A DNA stretch of 64,000 nucleotides, taken from positions 19,985,921 to 20,049,920 of the forward strand of contig NW_023998415.1 in NCBI RefSeq assembly GCF_014805625.2, given 5' to 3'. Shown in pieces: positions 1 through 14,000 of this stretch. Position 1 is the first letter of the stretch. Every line of letters starts with the position of its first letter. Made by a program: the position numbers and the translations under genes. The notes under the pieces were generated by a model. That model did not search any database. It saw only the letters and a program-made list of their open reading frames with translations, and was not told where the DNA came from. Source of the DNA: Glossina fuscipes. Its lineage: Eukaryota; Arthropoda; Insecta; Diptera; Glossinidae.

Positions 1-459
1 GGTAAAAAGCTATCTAGTGTTGAGACGTTCATATCTTGAGAAAAATTGCGACATTTATGCAAATGTCATGTTAACGTGAAAGTCATCCAGTGCCATTGTC
101 ATTGTTGATTCAAAAGCTGTTGCTGCTGGCAATTGTGATTTCACTGACGGCCAGTTGACATCACGAGTCGTGGAAGTTGATTCAATATTTAATTACATAC
201 AAGGATTATGCAGAAGCATGGTCAACCGCCACAAAGACACCCACATGAAATTGGAAGGGCCTAAGGGCTAAGAATATGGGACGAGAAGAGGATTACTCAT
301 CGATCAGCACTTCTTCCACTGCTATCCACATTTTGCCGAAGAAGTTTTTATGATAATGTAAAGCGTTTGAAGCAATGACTTTCGGCAAATCAGCCGAACC
401 AGCTAAACCTAGCATATCACGACTGTCACGATGAATCATATTTTCCTTTACGAACCGTG

Positions 460-560
460 GATTTCTATAAAAGAGAGATGGGTGGTGGTGTTGAAAGTTT
501 GTGGAAAAGATGGCAAATCGTCCTAGATAATGATGTGAATACTAATGTAATAGACTAAGA
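460..560 (+). mobile_element. Mariner transposase C-terminal fragment, decayed
   Basis: The plus strand reads FYKREMGGGVESLWKRW then QIVLDNDV, resembling the end of mariner transposases, where a phrase like FYxxGIxxLxxRWxxVxD precedes the stop. Nothing upstream was assigned with confidence and no TIR was identified. It may continue to the left of the window. Confidence 0.4.
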
Positions 561-759
561 AATAAAAATTTGAATTTACTACAAAGTCCCTATACTCCAT
601 AACCGGTCCTATGTTACTAAATTCGGTGTTATTAAATTTCATTTTTTATTTTAAGCTTAATTTTGTAGGGGTAAAAAATTCGCCCGGAGTTGAATACAAT
701 TTTTTTACTTGTTCTTTTAGCCTACATCGCTTGTAATGCAGGGTATATTAAGTCTGTGC

Positions 760-1150
760 GGATGTATATAACATCCGGGAGGACTAGAGATAGATTTACC
801 TTTTATTATAACAGCATAAGCTTGTCTGTCCGTCTCTTGTCTGCGTATGTGTTTTTGTGTTCAATATAAAGGTAAACATTTTCGAGATATTGTGACAAAA
901 ATTAGTTCATTGACGTGTCTTGGCCTAAGGACGAACGCTATTATATATATAAATATTTTATATATATAATTATAAATTAAAATATTTATATATAAAATAA
1001 TTATACATATAAAAAATTATATATATAAAATAATAAGTGGTGCGACCCGAATTATTTCCAATAGCGTTCGTCCTTAGGCCAAGACATTGCGATTTCACAA
1101 AAATCACTTAGCAATAGAATTTCGACATTCTAAATGGTTGTGAAAACTAT
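760..1150 (-). repeat. Mini-me-like dispersed repeat
   Basis: It carries the GTCY-type run tgtctgtccgtctcttgtc at 823-841 followed by a core shared with the copies near 3420 and 31850. The perfect inverted repeat lies inside it. The family name rests on the GTCY plus TA-rich architecture described for dipteran mini-me elements; borders are approximate. Confidence 0.5.
916..1086. repeat. Perfect 27-bp inverted repeat around AT-rich loop
   Basis: The arms at 916-942 and 1060-1086 are exact reverse complements (core ggcctaaggacgaacgctat). The 117-bp loop is almost pure A/T. A diverged single arm occurs at about 31921-31946 next to the same downstream sequence, so the arm belongs to a dispersed repeat, and the hairpin may be two copies head to head. 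Confidence 0.85.
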
Positions 1151-3329
1151 CAATCGGATGGGAACATTTTTTTAACATCTCGCCATACAATCGATCTGGA
1201 AGCTGAATCTTCTGAAAATGATTAAATGTAAGTACCATCGAGACATATTAACGGCGTAGCTTTATCCCGTCCTTCCATAATACACATCAACAACACCGCA
1301 ATAATCCAACAGATATTAGGTATCAAAAAGTTACTTAGCCTTTAGAACGTTTACATTCATATATGTATATCAATAACTCGTTTGATATACCCGCAGATCT
1401 TTTTTTACACGGTTTTACGTTTCTTAGAAAATCGTGCAAAAAAAAAAAAAAAAAATACATGCGACATTTGGTAAATCTGTGAATATGTTCTGCAAATTTA
1501 AAAAATGTCATAAGATGAGAAAACTCGAGATATCTTTCGAAAAAGCGTGCAAAGAAAGTATATGTTGAAAATAAGAAGAATACATGGACAGACATGAGAC
1601 GTACAGACATGCTTATATTTATATAACAAAAGGTGAGTCTTTCTTAAGCCCTTCGGGGTGTTACAGACATCCTAGTAGAAACTTAATACACCCTGCAACA
1701 AAACTGACGTAAGGTACTGGGAACGTGTAAAAAAATTATACTCGATTGGGGCCGAACCAGTTTTTTCGTATAAAGACATAAACCAAATTTTGATGCTCTA
1801 TAATATTGGGTGGATGTGGTTAATTTTTTCATTTCTCTATGGGCACTTTAGGATTACCTAAAGACTATACGGAAGAACAGAAGCAAACAAAAAGCTTCTG
1901 TTTCCTTCTCTCTCTAAAGAGAAGACAGTTTCAATTTTAATTGCGCTGTGGGCGTGCTTTTTACGCGATTTCGTCCACTTTCGATATAGCTCTGCTCACA
2001 ATAAGCTTGCAATGTTTCTGCCCAACCTGACGGCAATATTTTAACTCTTCTGGCCAAAAGAATGTTTGTCACGGAGATATTAGACAGAGAAGCACACGGA
2101 AATGGACTCAGAATTTGATATAGGTATACCATGCAGCGTCTCCGAAGCTTCCTTCTGAGCATTGCGAGCGGTGTTGCGTGCAATAAACTAACGTAAAATA
2201 TACTTACTGTGACTTTTTCCAGATATCATTGTGAAAAAGAAAAATGAATCGATTACTTTTTTATAATTAATACTATTTTTTTGTTTTATTTATAAGAATA
2301 ATTGCATCTGCTTATGTACGTAATGTAGTGATTTTTTTCTTTTTCTTTTAAGCTGTACTTTACTGTGTGTGTTTCTAGTTGTAGTGTTGAGTGACTTAAT
2401 GAGATACTAAACAACTAATTGTTTGTTTGTTTGTTTGTTCATTTTTTTTTTTTTTTTTGTCATTCATTATTAGCGTATGAGCATTAGTGATTCAGTATAT
2501 ATTTTATGAACGTATGTCAATGATTGAATACTACTTATGCGTGTATGTGTGTTCATACAGTTTTGTAAATATAATATCATATTATCAGATATCCATCATA
2601 GATACATATATATAAATATATCCGTATATCTGTATGTTTGTTACGTATGCATGTATGTATGTATGTATGTATGTATGTATGTATGTATGTATATATGTAT
2701 ATATGTATAATACATATGAATGGATGCATAATTTTTTTTTTTTTTTTTTTTTTTATAATAATGGTTTTTTTTGGGGTTTTTTTTTTTTTTTTTTTTTTTT
2801 CCCCTTTTTTTAAATAATTTTAAATATGAGAGCGAATTCGTAATGAATAAGGGGCAAGGAGGAATTATGATTATGATACGAGACGACGAGAATAACACAA
2901 TTGTAAATATGAAAGCATGTAATCGTTAAATATATGCGTGTATAGGGGAATATATGGATTTAGTTTATATAAACGTGGGGTTATATGTGGGTAATAATTA
3001 ATTGTTCTCGAGTTAAATAATGTTTTGGTTTGTTATGTTTTGTGGTTTTTCTTTTATTCTTTTACTTTTTTTATACATTTAATTGTTAGTGTAAATATAG
3101 GTAGGTGTACATGTACGTAGCAATGAGTAAATGAATTACGAATTCTTCTTTCAAATGAATATTATATTTTTATTTTATATATTTTGTGAAGAAGGGATTA
3201 AAGAGACGATATTTCGATTTTTCGCTTATACTTTGTTTTGTTTCGCAAAATATGACTTCACTTATTTCGCAGGTTGATATCGTTTTCAGTCACTTACTAC
3301 AGCCGCGATCAAAGTAAATTCTATCCAAT

Positions 3330-3700
3330 TGAGATTAAAATCAACGTACGTTGACCTCGTCGTCGCGATTCTTACCTATTCGGCTACTCTTGTCGATGTA
3401 CGTAATATCCTGATGGGCTTGAATTAGATCTAAGTTAGTCTGTCCATCTGTGCATCTGTGAATTCTTATATCTAATCTATAGGTTGCCATTTTCAAAATA
3501 TTTTGATGAAATCTGGTACACCGACATATGTTCGCCCGGGTCGGACCATCTTTCCGATCATCTTTCATATAACGCCTTGTCGAATATTAAAGAATTGTTT
3601 AATTTTTACAATTTCGCGACAAAAACCGCTTAGTAATAGTAATCTAAATTGGTGTCAGAACTTTAAATCGGATGCGGCTCCTGCCATATTCTTACGTGTC
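3330..3700 (-). repeat. Mini-me-like dispersed repeat
   Basis: It has the GTCY segment agtctgtccatctgtgc followed by tggtacaccgacatatgttc and a second conserved block near 3625-3680. The same order occurs near 31830-32110 and, more diverged, near 760-1150. Short frames in it are not genes. Confidence 0.5.
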
Positions 3701-5613
3701 TAAGAAAACTGCATTTTTCTATTATAAAATGAAATAATTTTCAATAGTTCATGGCCAAAATTGTTTCATAATAGTATTTTGTTAGAAATACTGAAGCTTA
3801 TTGAATTTGGACCAAGAAGGTAAATAATTTCGATAGCATCGCAGAAATATAATATAAGACGTTATATGCCAAAAAGTTCTTATCATTTATATAAAAAATT
3901 AAGTGAACTAAGTGTAAACGAAATGGATCCCTATTTCTTGAATCTCATTCCCAATTAGATTTCTCATGCGTATTAAGCCCCGTTAGCAGAAGGTTTAAAC
4001 TGCTCAATAGTAGCAATTTAGACAAAAAAAAAAAAAAAAAATTAACCAACAAGAATTCGGTTCATATAGGCGCAATTTTTAAACTCCGTCATATACTCGT
4101 TTATAGGGATCACCATGAAAAGTAAGCACTTATATGGAGAGAAAGTCTAATTTGTAATTTTTTATGACGGAAAGAGATGAAAAATGATAAAATCTTAGTA
4201 AAAGTAAACATAGTTTAATAAAATTTGGAATACGTCAGTGTTATGTTTCGGGCATTCTTCAATATGGGATCTTCTATGAAAAGAATTTTTTTTTATCATT
4301 CAGTTCACATTTGATTGATTGGTATTCTCTCCTTTCGTTTTTTGTTTATCAAGAAGCACATGAACAGAGCAGGTATGTCCGATCTGAATCGATTTTTCTC
4401 AGACCTCTGAACTGATGAACTCACAGCTAATTGTAGAAATTGCATTTTAGTTTTCTTGAAAATTTTACCAAGACCACTGAGACTCGGCAACTTAGTTAAC
4501 TTTTGACTGCGTCTCTAAAAAGCGGGAGGAGGGGAACAGTGTTTTCTTTTCTTTTTTTTTTTTAATGTTAATTCTGCAAATGAACCCCTGGATCACTTTG
4601 ACTGATTATTGGATTTAATCGAACGAAAATGATGAATGTGAAGAAAAATGCGAGAAAAATTTCAGAAGTGTGGTCTTTAAAGTGTAATCGTGAAGCAATC
4701 ATGCTAAAATAATAGATCAGACATACAGAGCTTTTTCCATTGAAGAAACATCTTTTGTTGCGTCTGTTATATTGAATGAATTCTATAACATTCGAAATTG
4801 GCCATTATTCATGATTATATGAAACTCGACGGGGGCTACTCCCCAGATTTGTCAGATTCAGATTTCAGATCCCATGAAGTACGAATACACGGACAGTTAA
4901 GTCCGTAAGTTTTTCTCGTAAGATTTACAATTTAATGCCATTTCTATATATCGGCGATGACGAGTCTAATAGGATCGAAAGAGATCAATTTTCGTATAAG
5001 CGATTTAATATGAATGAATAGTTTTTTACATGATTTCTTTTATTATCAATGAACGAAAAAGACTGACACCAATGATGGATCTTGTCGAGTGTATGTACAT
5101 GCATGTATTTATGAAGAACACAAATAAATATTAATTCATTATATATGTGTTTCTTGTTTTTTGTGTTTTTGTGTTTCCATAATGCAAAAACGTCTTCTTT
5201 CCATTACGATGATGGAAACATTCAGGCTACTGAACTTTTCATCATTTCGTTAGTTTCGTTTACGCACTTTGTCCATTAATAATATGATGAGCGTCAATTG
5301 AAATCTAAATATTGCATGATTTATGAAAAATGTTTATATATGTACTTAATTTATTGTAAATGTTTGCTTGTCGGTTTGTGTGATTTTTCTTATTCTTTTT
5401 CTTCATTCATTTTCGTTTGTTTTTCTATCTTTCTGTTTTAAATAAGGAAAATTGTTTTCTTTTTTTGTTCTTTGTTTGTTTGTATCTTATTTATTTATTT
5501 TTTTAAGAATTAATTTGTTTGTCGTTATTGTTGTACTAGTATTGCGTGTAAGTTGTGATGATTGCAAAAATATGTTTTCACTTTTCTATATGTGTCGATG
5601 AGTTTGTTTGTGC

Positions 5614-5657
<44 letters not shown>

Positions 5658-6000
5658 TCACTTCGTGTGAAAATGATTTGTCCACCTAAATATGAAGAAA
5701 GATTGCTTTTTGGTTACTTTCGTTTATTGATTTGTTTAATAGTTTTTTTTTTTTTTTTTTTCATTTTTTCGTTTTCGCTTTTTTTTTTTCCCTATATAAA
5801 TTATTGAATTTTTTTAATTTAAAATTATAAATTTTTAAAATTTCTCTTTTTTGACTTAGTTCTTTGGCTGGTTGATTGCCTACGAAATACGAGACGACGT
5901 TAAATATACTTAACTCAAAACTAGATTAGTCTATGTTATGTATGTGTATATATACGTATGTGTATGTATGTGTGTCTGTGTGTGTTTATTTTAAATGAAA

Positions 6001-6039
<39 letters not shown>

Positions 6040-6114
6040 TATATATGTATATGTATTGTATATAATTAACAATTAAATCAGTTTTGTTTTTTTTCATAAT
6101 TTTCAAGAGAGATT

Positions 6115-6120
6115 TTTATT
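6115..6120 (-). promoter_or_regulatory. Candidate poly(A) signal for long Cbl mRNA
   Basis: AATAAA on the minus strand lies about 150 nt past the long-isoform stop. The region is AT-rich and chance copies are common, so this is only the first candidate. Confidence 0.35.
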
Positions 6121-6266
6121 TTTAGAATTAAAAACTGTTTTTTATGGGATTGATGGAGTAGAGGCGTGGGGTGGGGGGAATTTTTTGTGGTTTTTCTTCG
6201 TTTGCTTCGTTCTATTAACTAAAGAAACGATCGCCGAGATCACTTTCGAATAGAATCATTTTACAT

Positions 6267-7697
6267 TTAGACGCTATTCTTCGATACGAACTCACGCAGA
6301 ATATCACAAGCCATCTCAATGTTGTTGCGTGATATGCCTAGAGCAGTGATGGCGTTCTCTTTCGAATAACCTTCGCTCATTAAACGCGCTATATACTCGA
6401 GATTAATATTTTCGTAGGGGACTGTTGTGCAGTCTTTTTGATTGATCGTCACATTTTCATAAAGTAAGGGCTGTTGTTGAGGTTTTTGCATTGTAGCCAT
6501 CGCAGTTGTTGTTGCATTATTATCGGTGCTCGTTTTAAGCTCGTTGCGTAATATTGAAGTGAAAGAGGAAGATGATAAAGCATTATTAGTATTGGTGGTA
6601 GTGGTTGCATTACACAATTGCGTATAGTGCGCTAAGGTAGATGTTCTAGCCTCTAAGGGTCTTGTGTCTATGACACCAATAATAGTTTCGGCTGGACCAA
6701 CTATATCGTCATCCAGTAGGGAACGCGTAACACTACCACCTGAGTTATTACTGCTACTACTACCGACACTAGTGCAATTGGTCGATATTAAAGTGGTCGA
6801 TACCGAAATTTGATTGCTTATGCGTTGCATACGCAACTCCTCTACCAAATTGTCCATATGCGCAGTATCGTTGCTATTATGAGGCGGCACGGGAGGTGCA
6901 GCGACTTTCGGTAATACATTTGACGCTTCGCTTAACGTTACAGCAATATTATCGACACTTTTGCTAGTCTGCGGTACGCTGCTCTTTTGTACGGCTCCAT
7001 TAATTAATCCATTTGAGCTATTGATGACTGTTGTCACCGTGGCCATGCTAGAGGTCGTATTCTCAGCACTGGGCGACGATTTCCTAGGCGGTAACGGAGG
7101 TGCTCCTACACCACCATTCGCTTCCTTTTTCTGCCCATCTTTTATTGTAGTAACAAGGGTCTGCGATTCTTGAAGGTTTTGTAGAATAGCATAAGAAGAA
7201 TTTGAATTATCATTAGTTTCCGATTTAGAGGATATTTTCTGGCCATAACCTAAAATTAAGGCATTCGAACCCATTAAAGGAGCGCTCATACGATTTGTAG
7301 ATTTTTGAGAGGCTGTGCTTTGTAAATTATTTGCCCCACACGCCGCCATTCCATTACTGTTGACCGTGTTTAAAGGTGGGGCCGAAGGCATTTGATTTAA
7401 AACGACAATACCGCCACCGCTGCTTCCACCGCCGCCGCCACCACCACCGCCAGCACCAGTACCACTCATTACACTGGATGCCGCTATATAATTAGCTGTA
7501 TTATTGGCCAAGGACAATGTGGGCACGTGGCCAGCGTAGAGATCATTTTGTACTGCCATTAAACTGGGCGTAGTACTGCGCCTAGCAAATCTTGGTGATG
7601 TATGAGGACTATGCTTGTCCGAGGAATGCGTCGATGAGGTCATGTTGTTGCTGAGTGCATGCAATGACGAAGTGGCTATATTAAACTCTCCAACATC
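6267..7697 (-). CDS. Cbl: Cbl coding exon 7: proline-rich and UBA tail of long isoform
   Basis: This 476-codon terminal exon starts in phase 0 after acceptor TCTTAG with [11 protein letters not shown]. It is rich in Ser, Thr and Asn with a polyglycine run. It holds SH3-ligand-like sites ([13 protein letters not shown] and VAAPPVPPH) and a possible tyrosine signal (LLYENV). The last 45 residues form a UBA domain ([18 protein letters not shown], later ALGISRNN and DILREFV), which binds ubiquitin or mediates dimerisation. Stop TAA at 6267-6269. The middle is low complexity, as in other flies. Confidence 0.95.
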   Translation of the reverse strand, partial: DVGEFNIATSSLHALSNNMTSSTHSSDKHSPHTSPRFARRSTTPSLMAVQNDLYAGHVPTLSLANNTANYIAASSVMSGTGAGGGGGGGGGSSGGGIVVLNQMPSAPPLNTVNSNGMAACGANNLQSTASQKSTNRMSAPLMGSNALILGYGQKISSKSETNDNSNSSYAILQNLQESQTLVTTIKDGQKKEANGGVGAPPLPPRKSSPSAENTTSSMATVTTVINSSNGLINGAVQKSSVPQTSKSVDNIAVTLSEASNVLPKVAAPPVPPHNSNDTAHMDNLVEELRMQRISNQISVSTTLISTNCTSVGSSSSNNSGGSVTRSLLDDDIVGPAETIIGVIDTRPLEARTSTLAHYTQLCNATTTTNTNNALSSSSFTSILRNELKTSTDNNATTTAMATMQKPQQQPLLYENVTINQKDCTTVPYENINLEYIARLMSEGYSKENAITALGISRNNIEMACDILREFVSKNSV

Positions 7698-10600
7698 CTA
7701 AGATTAAAACGAGCAAGCAAGGAGTAAAACAAGTGAGACAAGAAGCTTCCCACAAGTTTATTGTTTTTGTAAAATTTTTCTCTAAACCTAATAAAATATA
7801 ACCAGCCAATATGTTATTAATGTCTGACCGATAAGGACGGTTGCTTCGATCGCTCTATGCTCAATCGAAGTGGTTTAGGATCCTCTGGATCGAATATGAT
7901 TTCTCCAAACAAATAGCTTACATAGAAGCTGCTTGTTATACTTTCGACGTTTCGACGGCGATCGATAAAGCGACGAAGCGATAAAAAAAAAATTCGTATT
8001 CGTTTTCTATTAATTCAGAGTAATTAACTGGAAGCTGTTTGTTATTTTGCATTTTAAAAATAGTTTCGCAATATAACAGAGTCGATGCTTTGGCAGATTG
8101 ACGGCTCATTAAATTTTAGCTATTAGGTGTGCAAACAAATGATATCCATTGGAATTGGTTACATCATAGAATGTACGTGATGAGTTTATTTTTTCCGAAA
8201 GTTTGATTATGGATAACTTGGACGTTGGAGCTTGTACGGTATAAGTATAAATTGGCGTGCAGCGTCTATCGAATGCGTCGCACGCAACGACGTCCAAGCG
8301 ACGGAAATGATTAAGTTGGCTCAGGTTGAACATACAATAGATTATGAAACGGTCAGAAAGTTGTTTGCGAGAGATGAGAAATTTTACTCTTGAGGACGAT
8401 GAATGCTCTGGGAAGTTCTTTCGTTGGAATTGGAAAGGGAACATCAACTGCGAACCTCTAAATCGTGATGAAATAGTTGCATCTAAACGATATCAAGTCA
8501 AATTAAGTAACGCCTCTGTGGAACGAAGGAACGTTCTACGAGCAAGGGAACTCGAAAAGTGATATTGCTTCACGACATATTTTCGCTCATCAGCAGTAAG
8601 AGCAACCCAGATAAGGATCCTCAACTTGGCCAGGGAACATTTCCCGATTGCGGCATATTCCTCAGACATATCTCTTTCTGATTGCCAGTGGCTCCGATCG
8701 ATGCAAAATCTTAGTTAGCCGGCCAGTAGCTTTGCAAAGTTGAAAATATGCGAATATGTATCAATGAATCGTATCGATAATATTACGGAACAGCGAGGGC
8801 ATCCGCAAACTGCTCGATAAGAGGTAACGGGAGAGGTATTAAGCTTTGTAGTAAAAGTAATTTAATTAAAATTGAAAAACGGACAGAATTCGGGCGCACA
8901 CCTAATAATTTTAAATACGAGAGAGACTTTTACCGCATTCTTAACTTGCTTGTGACTGGCTGCCGCCTCTGGTTGTTTCACCGTTATTTTATTACTTATA
9001 CTGTACTTTGGACAGGAACGCGGAATCGTTGCTACTCACTGGTCAGACATTAACCGATTTAAGATTTATTTGATTTTGAAAAACTATTGATGCTTCTTAC
9101 GTAGAACCAATTTTTCTCGATGATAGAAAAAAAGTTGGAAAATTGAGAAAAAAATTAAAGAAGATTAAACAAAAAATATTAATAATGTTAACAACAACAA
9201 CAACAACAACAACAACAACGAAAAACGTGCTATCTAATATTTGTCTAAGATGATGCGAACTTCAAAACAATTATTAATTATTATTATAAAAGAAAGAAAA
9301 CAAAAAAGTCAACAAACACAACACAATCCATCACATTATTAACATTTCTCTAACATGCATGCGCACGCGAACACATAATTTACAGCTGAAACGAAAGGAT
9401 GAAAAATGAATGTTTTGCTCGATAGACCAACCACCGCTGAGTCTGCTGGGATATTTTCCGATTTATAATTGAATGCAAAACCAATTGATTTTCATACATT
9501 CTCTTTGCGGGCATATCGTTGAGATCTTTTATTACATTATTATTATCTTTTCTTATCTACATCCTTAAATATTGTATACAGAAAAAAAAAAAAAGAAGCG
9601 AAACTTCTTAGTTGAAAGACTTCCTCTAGGCTTGAAAAAATTGAGATCTCAAAAATTTGCCATCGGGTCTGTGAAAAATGGTAGAAAAATGTCGAAATGA
9701 AAAACAAATAACATAGCAATAAAAACACTGTACTTTTGAATCTATCTGATAAGAATTATGAAAAAAAAAAAAAAATAAAAATAAATTTTATTTTCTTCAT
9801 ACATGATACGAAAACTGACTAACTAACTAATTAATGCTCAGCCGTCAGCTAAAGTTTGTATGTCATAAGTTCAATACTTACATCTTGATTCGCTTTATTA
9901 ATCAATTTCAATTTTTACTGGAATAAGTACATACGTGCACCGTTATTAGGAAATAAATATCGATTAACGGATAACTCAACACTCTAGCGTTGAGTTGAGT
10001 CTAGCAAGTCAAAATATTGCAGTTTCGTCCTTGAGCCGAAACATGTCGGTGTAACAAAAACCGTAGATAGATGTATACAAGAATGCAATGCGGATAGATG
10101 GACAGACAAGCTTAGAAGTATTTAGAAAGTAGTTCGATATAGGTCAGTATAATAAAGCTCGAATCTATCCGAAGTCCTCCTGGGTGTTGTGCATACATTT
10201 GCACCAATTTAATATACCCTTGTAGGATAAAACGAAAAGCTTATTCTTGACAATTCTCTTCTTCTTTTTTCGATAGAAAGAAAAGAAGTACCAAAATAAT
10301 AATAATCGAGAAGTTCATTATCCTTTCCCATTCCTATTAGTTTGTTCGGAAACTTATTTCGTTCGGTTTCCAATTGTTGCTTAACACTGCTATTCATACA
10401 ACGAGATTGCAAAGTAAGGCTTTATATGGGAAGTGATCGAAAAAATAAGTAGTCCAGGACAATATATGTCGGTATACCGAATTTCATTAAAATATCTTAA
10501 AAATCGCTGCCCAACTATCGTTGAACGTAATAATACATGGACGGTCGTAAGACAGGGGAGGCAGATAAGCTACGCGTTGTTGTTGTGTAACAGAAAGTAA

Positions 10601-10970
10601 TCTTTTTTTGTTATTCAGTCAGATATTTTAGTGTAACGAAATAATATATTATATTAATATGGTCAAGAGGTCACCCAGCTCGAGGTTGTAACGCATCAAC
10701 GCAAGTGTCACTGTAAGTCTAGCTAGTTAGGCAGTAGTCGGGGTATTCCGCTGGCTATCCAACACACATTCCACAGACATTTACATTCAGGAAATACATG
10801 TGCAAACACCCCTATAGAAGCAGATGGACGATCAAAACTCTCCAGCGTGTAGCATACATCCTGCCTTGGGCCTATAATTTTACGTAGAAGACTACATCCA
10901 CGCAAAGTCATGCAAAATGTGAAGTAAGATACGAAGAAAAAACAAACAGATTGGCTTTCTGGAAGAACTG

Positions 10971-11007
<37 letters not shown>

Positions 11008-14000
11008 GCGTTATTATTTATAGGTAAAAGAAAAGAACGGGAAAAGGACACAACAATAAGCTACAATTTCCAAGGTACAACCAAAGGAAACATAAGACGT
11101 TTATAAAGTAACAACACCAATTGATTTAACAGATAATGGATAATCCATTCATCTTCGCTATATATTTCACATAAATTAATATACATTAAAATAACAAACG
11201 TGTCAAAGAACACTACCCAGTATATTTGGCCATATCGGCAAGCATTCGTGCACTCATCTGCTTGCTGGTCGAATGCTTAAAGTAAAAAAAAAATATAATA
11301 GAATTGCGCGAGTGCTAATGGAGTTGAGGGGTTTATAGTATGGGAATTGTCACTAACATTACAAATCGGATCGACACAATTGCCCTATCAAAAGTTGTTT
11401 TACAACTAAGCTTAAGAAGCCTGTTTAATTTATGCTACCTGCTTAAAGTTTCCAGGGAATCCGGCCCAGTTAAGATGTACACGCATGCAAACTTCATTAC
11501 TTCGTTTGCAAGAAATAGATGGAAATACTTTCGTGTTATGTACCTTCAGGTCGATAGGGATTCGTGAAACTTCTTCCCTTACATTTATCTCGAATTTAAA
11601 CGGAATTCAACCGATACACTGATCACATATTTAGATGCAAAACCAAAAGCAACGCGAATTTTCAAGTGGCGCATACTTTGTATTTTGAATTCGATTCGTT
11701 TTCGTGTGAGTCCATAAGTTGATGTTAGTGGTAGTCACATGATTGATAGTTTGCTGGCAATCACGGCACATATAGTTTGCGTTGCGCAAACGAATGAATA
11801 CGTTGTACTTTAATACAACATTGCTTCCAGAAAGATCGACAAAGCGTGAAAAGAGGAAACATAACGAAAGACCTGTGCAGCTCGTTCATCGTTGATGAAA
11901 TTGTGGGAAAATACTTAGGAAATTATGCCCCGTACACGACAACATAAATAACAGAATTACTATTAGAGAGACCGTTAAGCCAGCACGAGGAACATAGCGA
12001 TCAGGTAGAGTGATTTTTTCTAACGTTTTAAATACAGAATAAGTGTTCATTAAAATAGCGAATATTTCGCTATTATCCTACACTTCTTCAGTCATGGCTG
12101 GCTATGGCTTTTCCCTATTTCTCAAACACGAAGAGATGCGTTCTTAGCAAGATACAATAATATCGAAGCGAAATATACAGACCATTATTTGTGGCGTTTC
12201 GTCATTTAGCGGACAGTGTACGGAAGCCTTCTTGCGGGTTTGAAGGCAAAATAGCCATAGCCGTATTCTTTTTCACATATTTTCTACTTCTATGAATCGC
12301 TGATCTGCTTAGTTCGACTGCATCGATCTGAATAAATGGTAATCGGAAGGGGTCGCGTTTGGAGAATACTGCGGGGTGCGGTAAACCTTCTCAGACTAAG
12401 TTGAATACCACTTTTTGCGTTCCTTTTGCTGAAGACGGACAGACGTGTGCAACTTTTATCATCAAACATCAATAGCTAAGCATCGGGTACGTTTTATGAA
12501 GAAACCAAAATTCAACGGAACGAATTGATATATACGCGTGTATATATACAAAATATGAAATCGCTATCCAAACTTAATTTCAATTCCGAATTCCATTTCA
12601 TCAACAGACGTCAATAGTAAATTTTCTCCAAGCATGCACACATCGAAGCACTTTGAACAACTATTGGGTACTAGGGAGAACGGAAGACCACTGTAAATCG
12701 TTTCTCTATTAAGCTAAAGGATGCTTTGAATTTTCTACAGTATGTGGTAAAAACATTCATTGTACAAATGAAATTTTTTTTTTGAAATTTTAGGCTCAAG
12801 TCAAATGAGGCGTTGCTGCGAAAAGTCGCAGCCTAATGTCTTATCTAACCATTTTGTCGAACTCCTCCAATACACTCACTAACAGATACCTTTAGAAAGT
12901 ATTTACGTTCACTGAAAGGTGTTTCCAAACGAAAATGCATTACTAAAGCTCCATTGAATTGGTTCTTGAGTGGATATGAGACTGAGAGCAACTCGTAAGC
13001 TGTCAATGCTTCTGCCAAAAAACTAAAAAATTTGGATAAAGTTTTTGATATCGACAATGAATCCGGCTATAGCATTATATATATTTTTTTGCCGGTTGCT
13101 CTGTCACTACGCTGCGCGTAAAGCGCAACACGTGCGATTCAGATTCAGACGGAAGCAGCATGATATGAGCCAAGGAAATACAATTAGGACGAACAGGATG
13201 TGTTTATGAAAGCAGAAAAGCATTTTTCTCGAATCGCGATCTTCCAAAATATGATGTATCAAAATTGAATTATTTTCTCAATAACTTTATATCGTGCAGA
13301 CACAAGCTTGAGGAACCCCATAAAGTATATGAATTCTTGGCCAGTTTTAAGTGTTGAATGCACCTAAACATGTCTGCCTGTTCATCTATCTGCTTGCGAA
13401 AAACTTAGTATTGATGGTAAACATTCTCCCGTTAGCGAAAATGAAGATATCGTCTAAAAATTTTGTAAAAGTATTTGGAATTGACTCAAACTTTTCAAAG
13501 GACACACCTACGTGCCTCGACGGCAAAACTTTAATTTTAAAAGTAGAAGAAATCAACTGCGCCCCTTGCATATCGTAGAGCATGAGAATTTTGTTCTTTT
13601 GCTTCGTTTCGCTTTTTTTTGGATAAACGGTGATGGGCATAATAGATTCGGTCCCGACCGAATGTAATTTTCTTACTTGCTTAGACTCAAATTTGCAAAA
13701 ACAAGAATTTAGTTTTGTCATTTCTTATTAGTGTTCGAAAATAGAGTTTCTTCCCTTTTTATATATTTTAGTAAAGCCAACTTTTTTTTTTTTACACGCC
13801 CCTTTTTTACCGGATTCACACTTTTTACACGTAGTCTTTGTTCTAGCACGAATCTAAAAACATTCTTTTTTAAATTCGAATTTGCGCCATGTCTTAAAAA
13901 AAGTTCATGCGTACAGCAACAAAATATCATTGGAGAAATATCGTGATTAGAAGTCGGTCGGCTTATGCCCACACTTGAGTCTACTACGGAGAACATCTGA

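Larger units (their letters stand above)
1..6114. other. Noncoding flank downstream of Cbl
   Basis: No intact gene is visible. It holds a mariner C-terminal fragment near 460-560, a 27-bp perfect inverted repeat (916-1086), mini-me-like repeats (about 760-1150, 3330-3700), an (ATGT)n tract near 2645-2690, long poly-T tracts near 2730-2810, a (TG)n tract near 5610-5652 and (TA)n near 6010-6035. Short open frames here are low-complexity artefacts. Confidence 0.7.

Noticed and set aside
2641..2898. Lys/His/Thr-rich minus-strand frame
   Set aside because: It is a translation of ATGT and poly-T simple repeats with no gene character.
4825..4900. Possible mariner YSPDLSDSDF-like catalytic motif
   Set aside because: Only about ten residues look right and nothing around them supports a transposase, so it is not listed as an element.
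5562..5807. Plus-strand frame with Cys/Val run
   Set aside because: Created by a (TG)n microsatellite and poly-T tracts.
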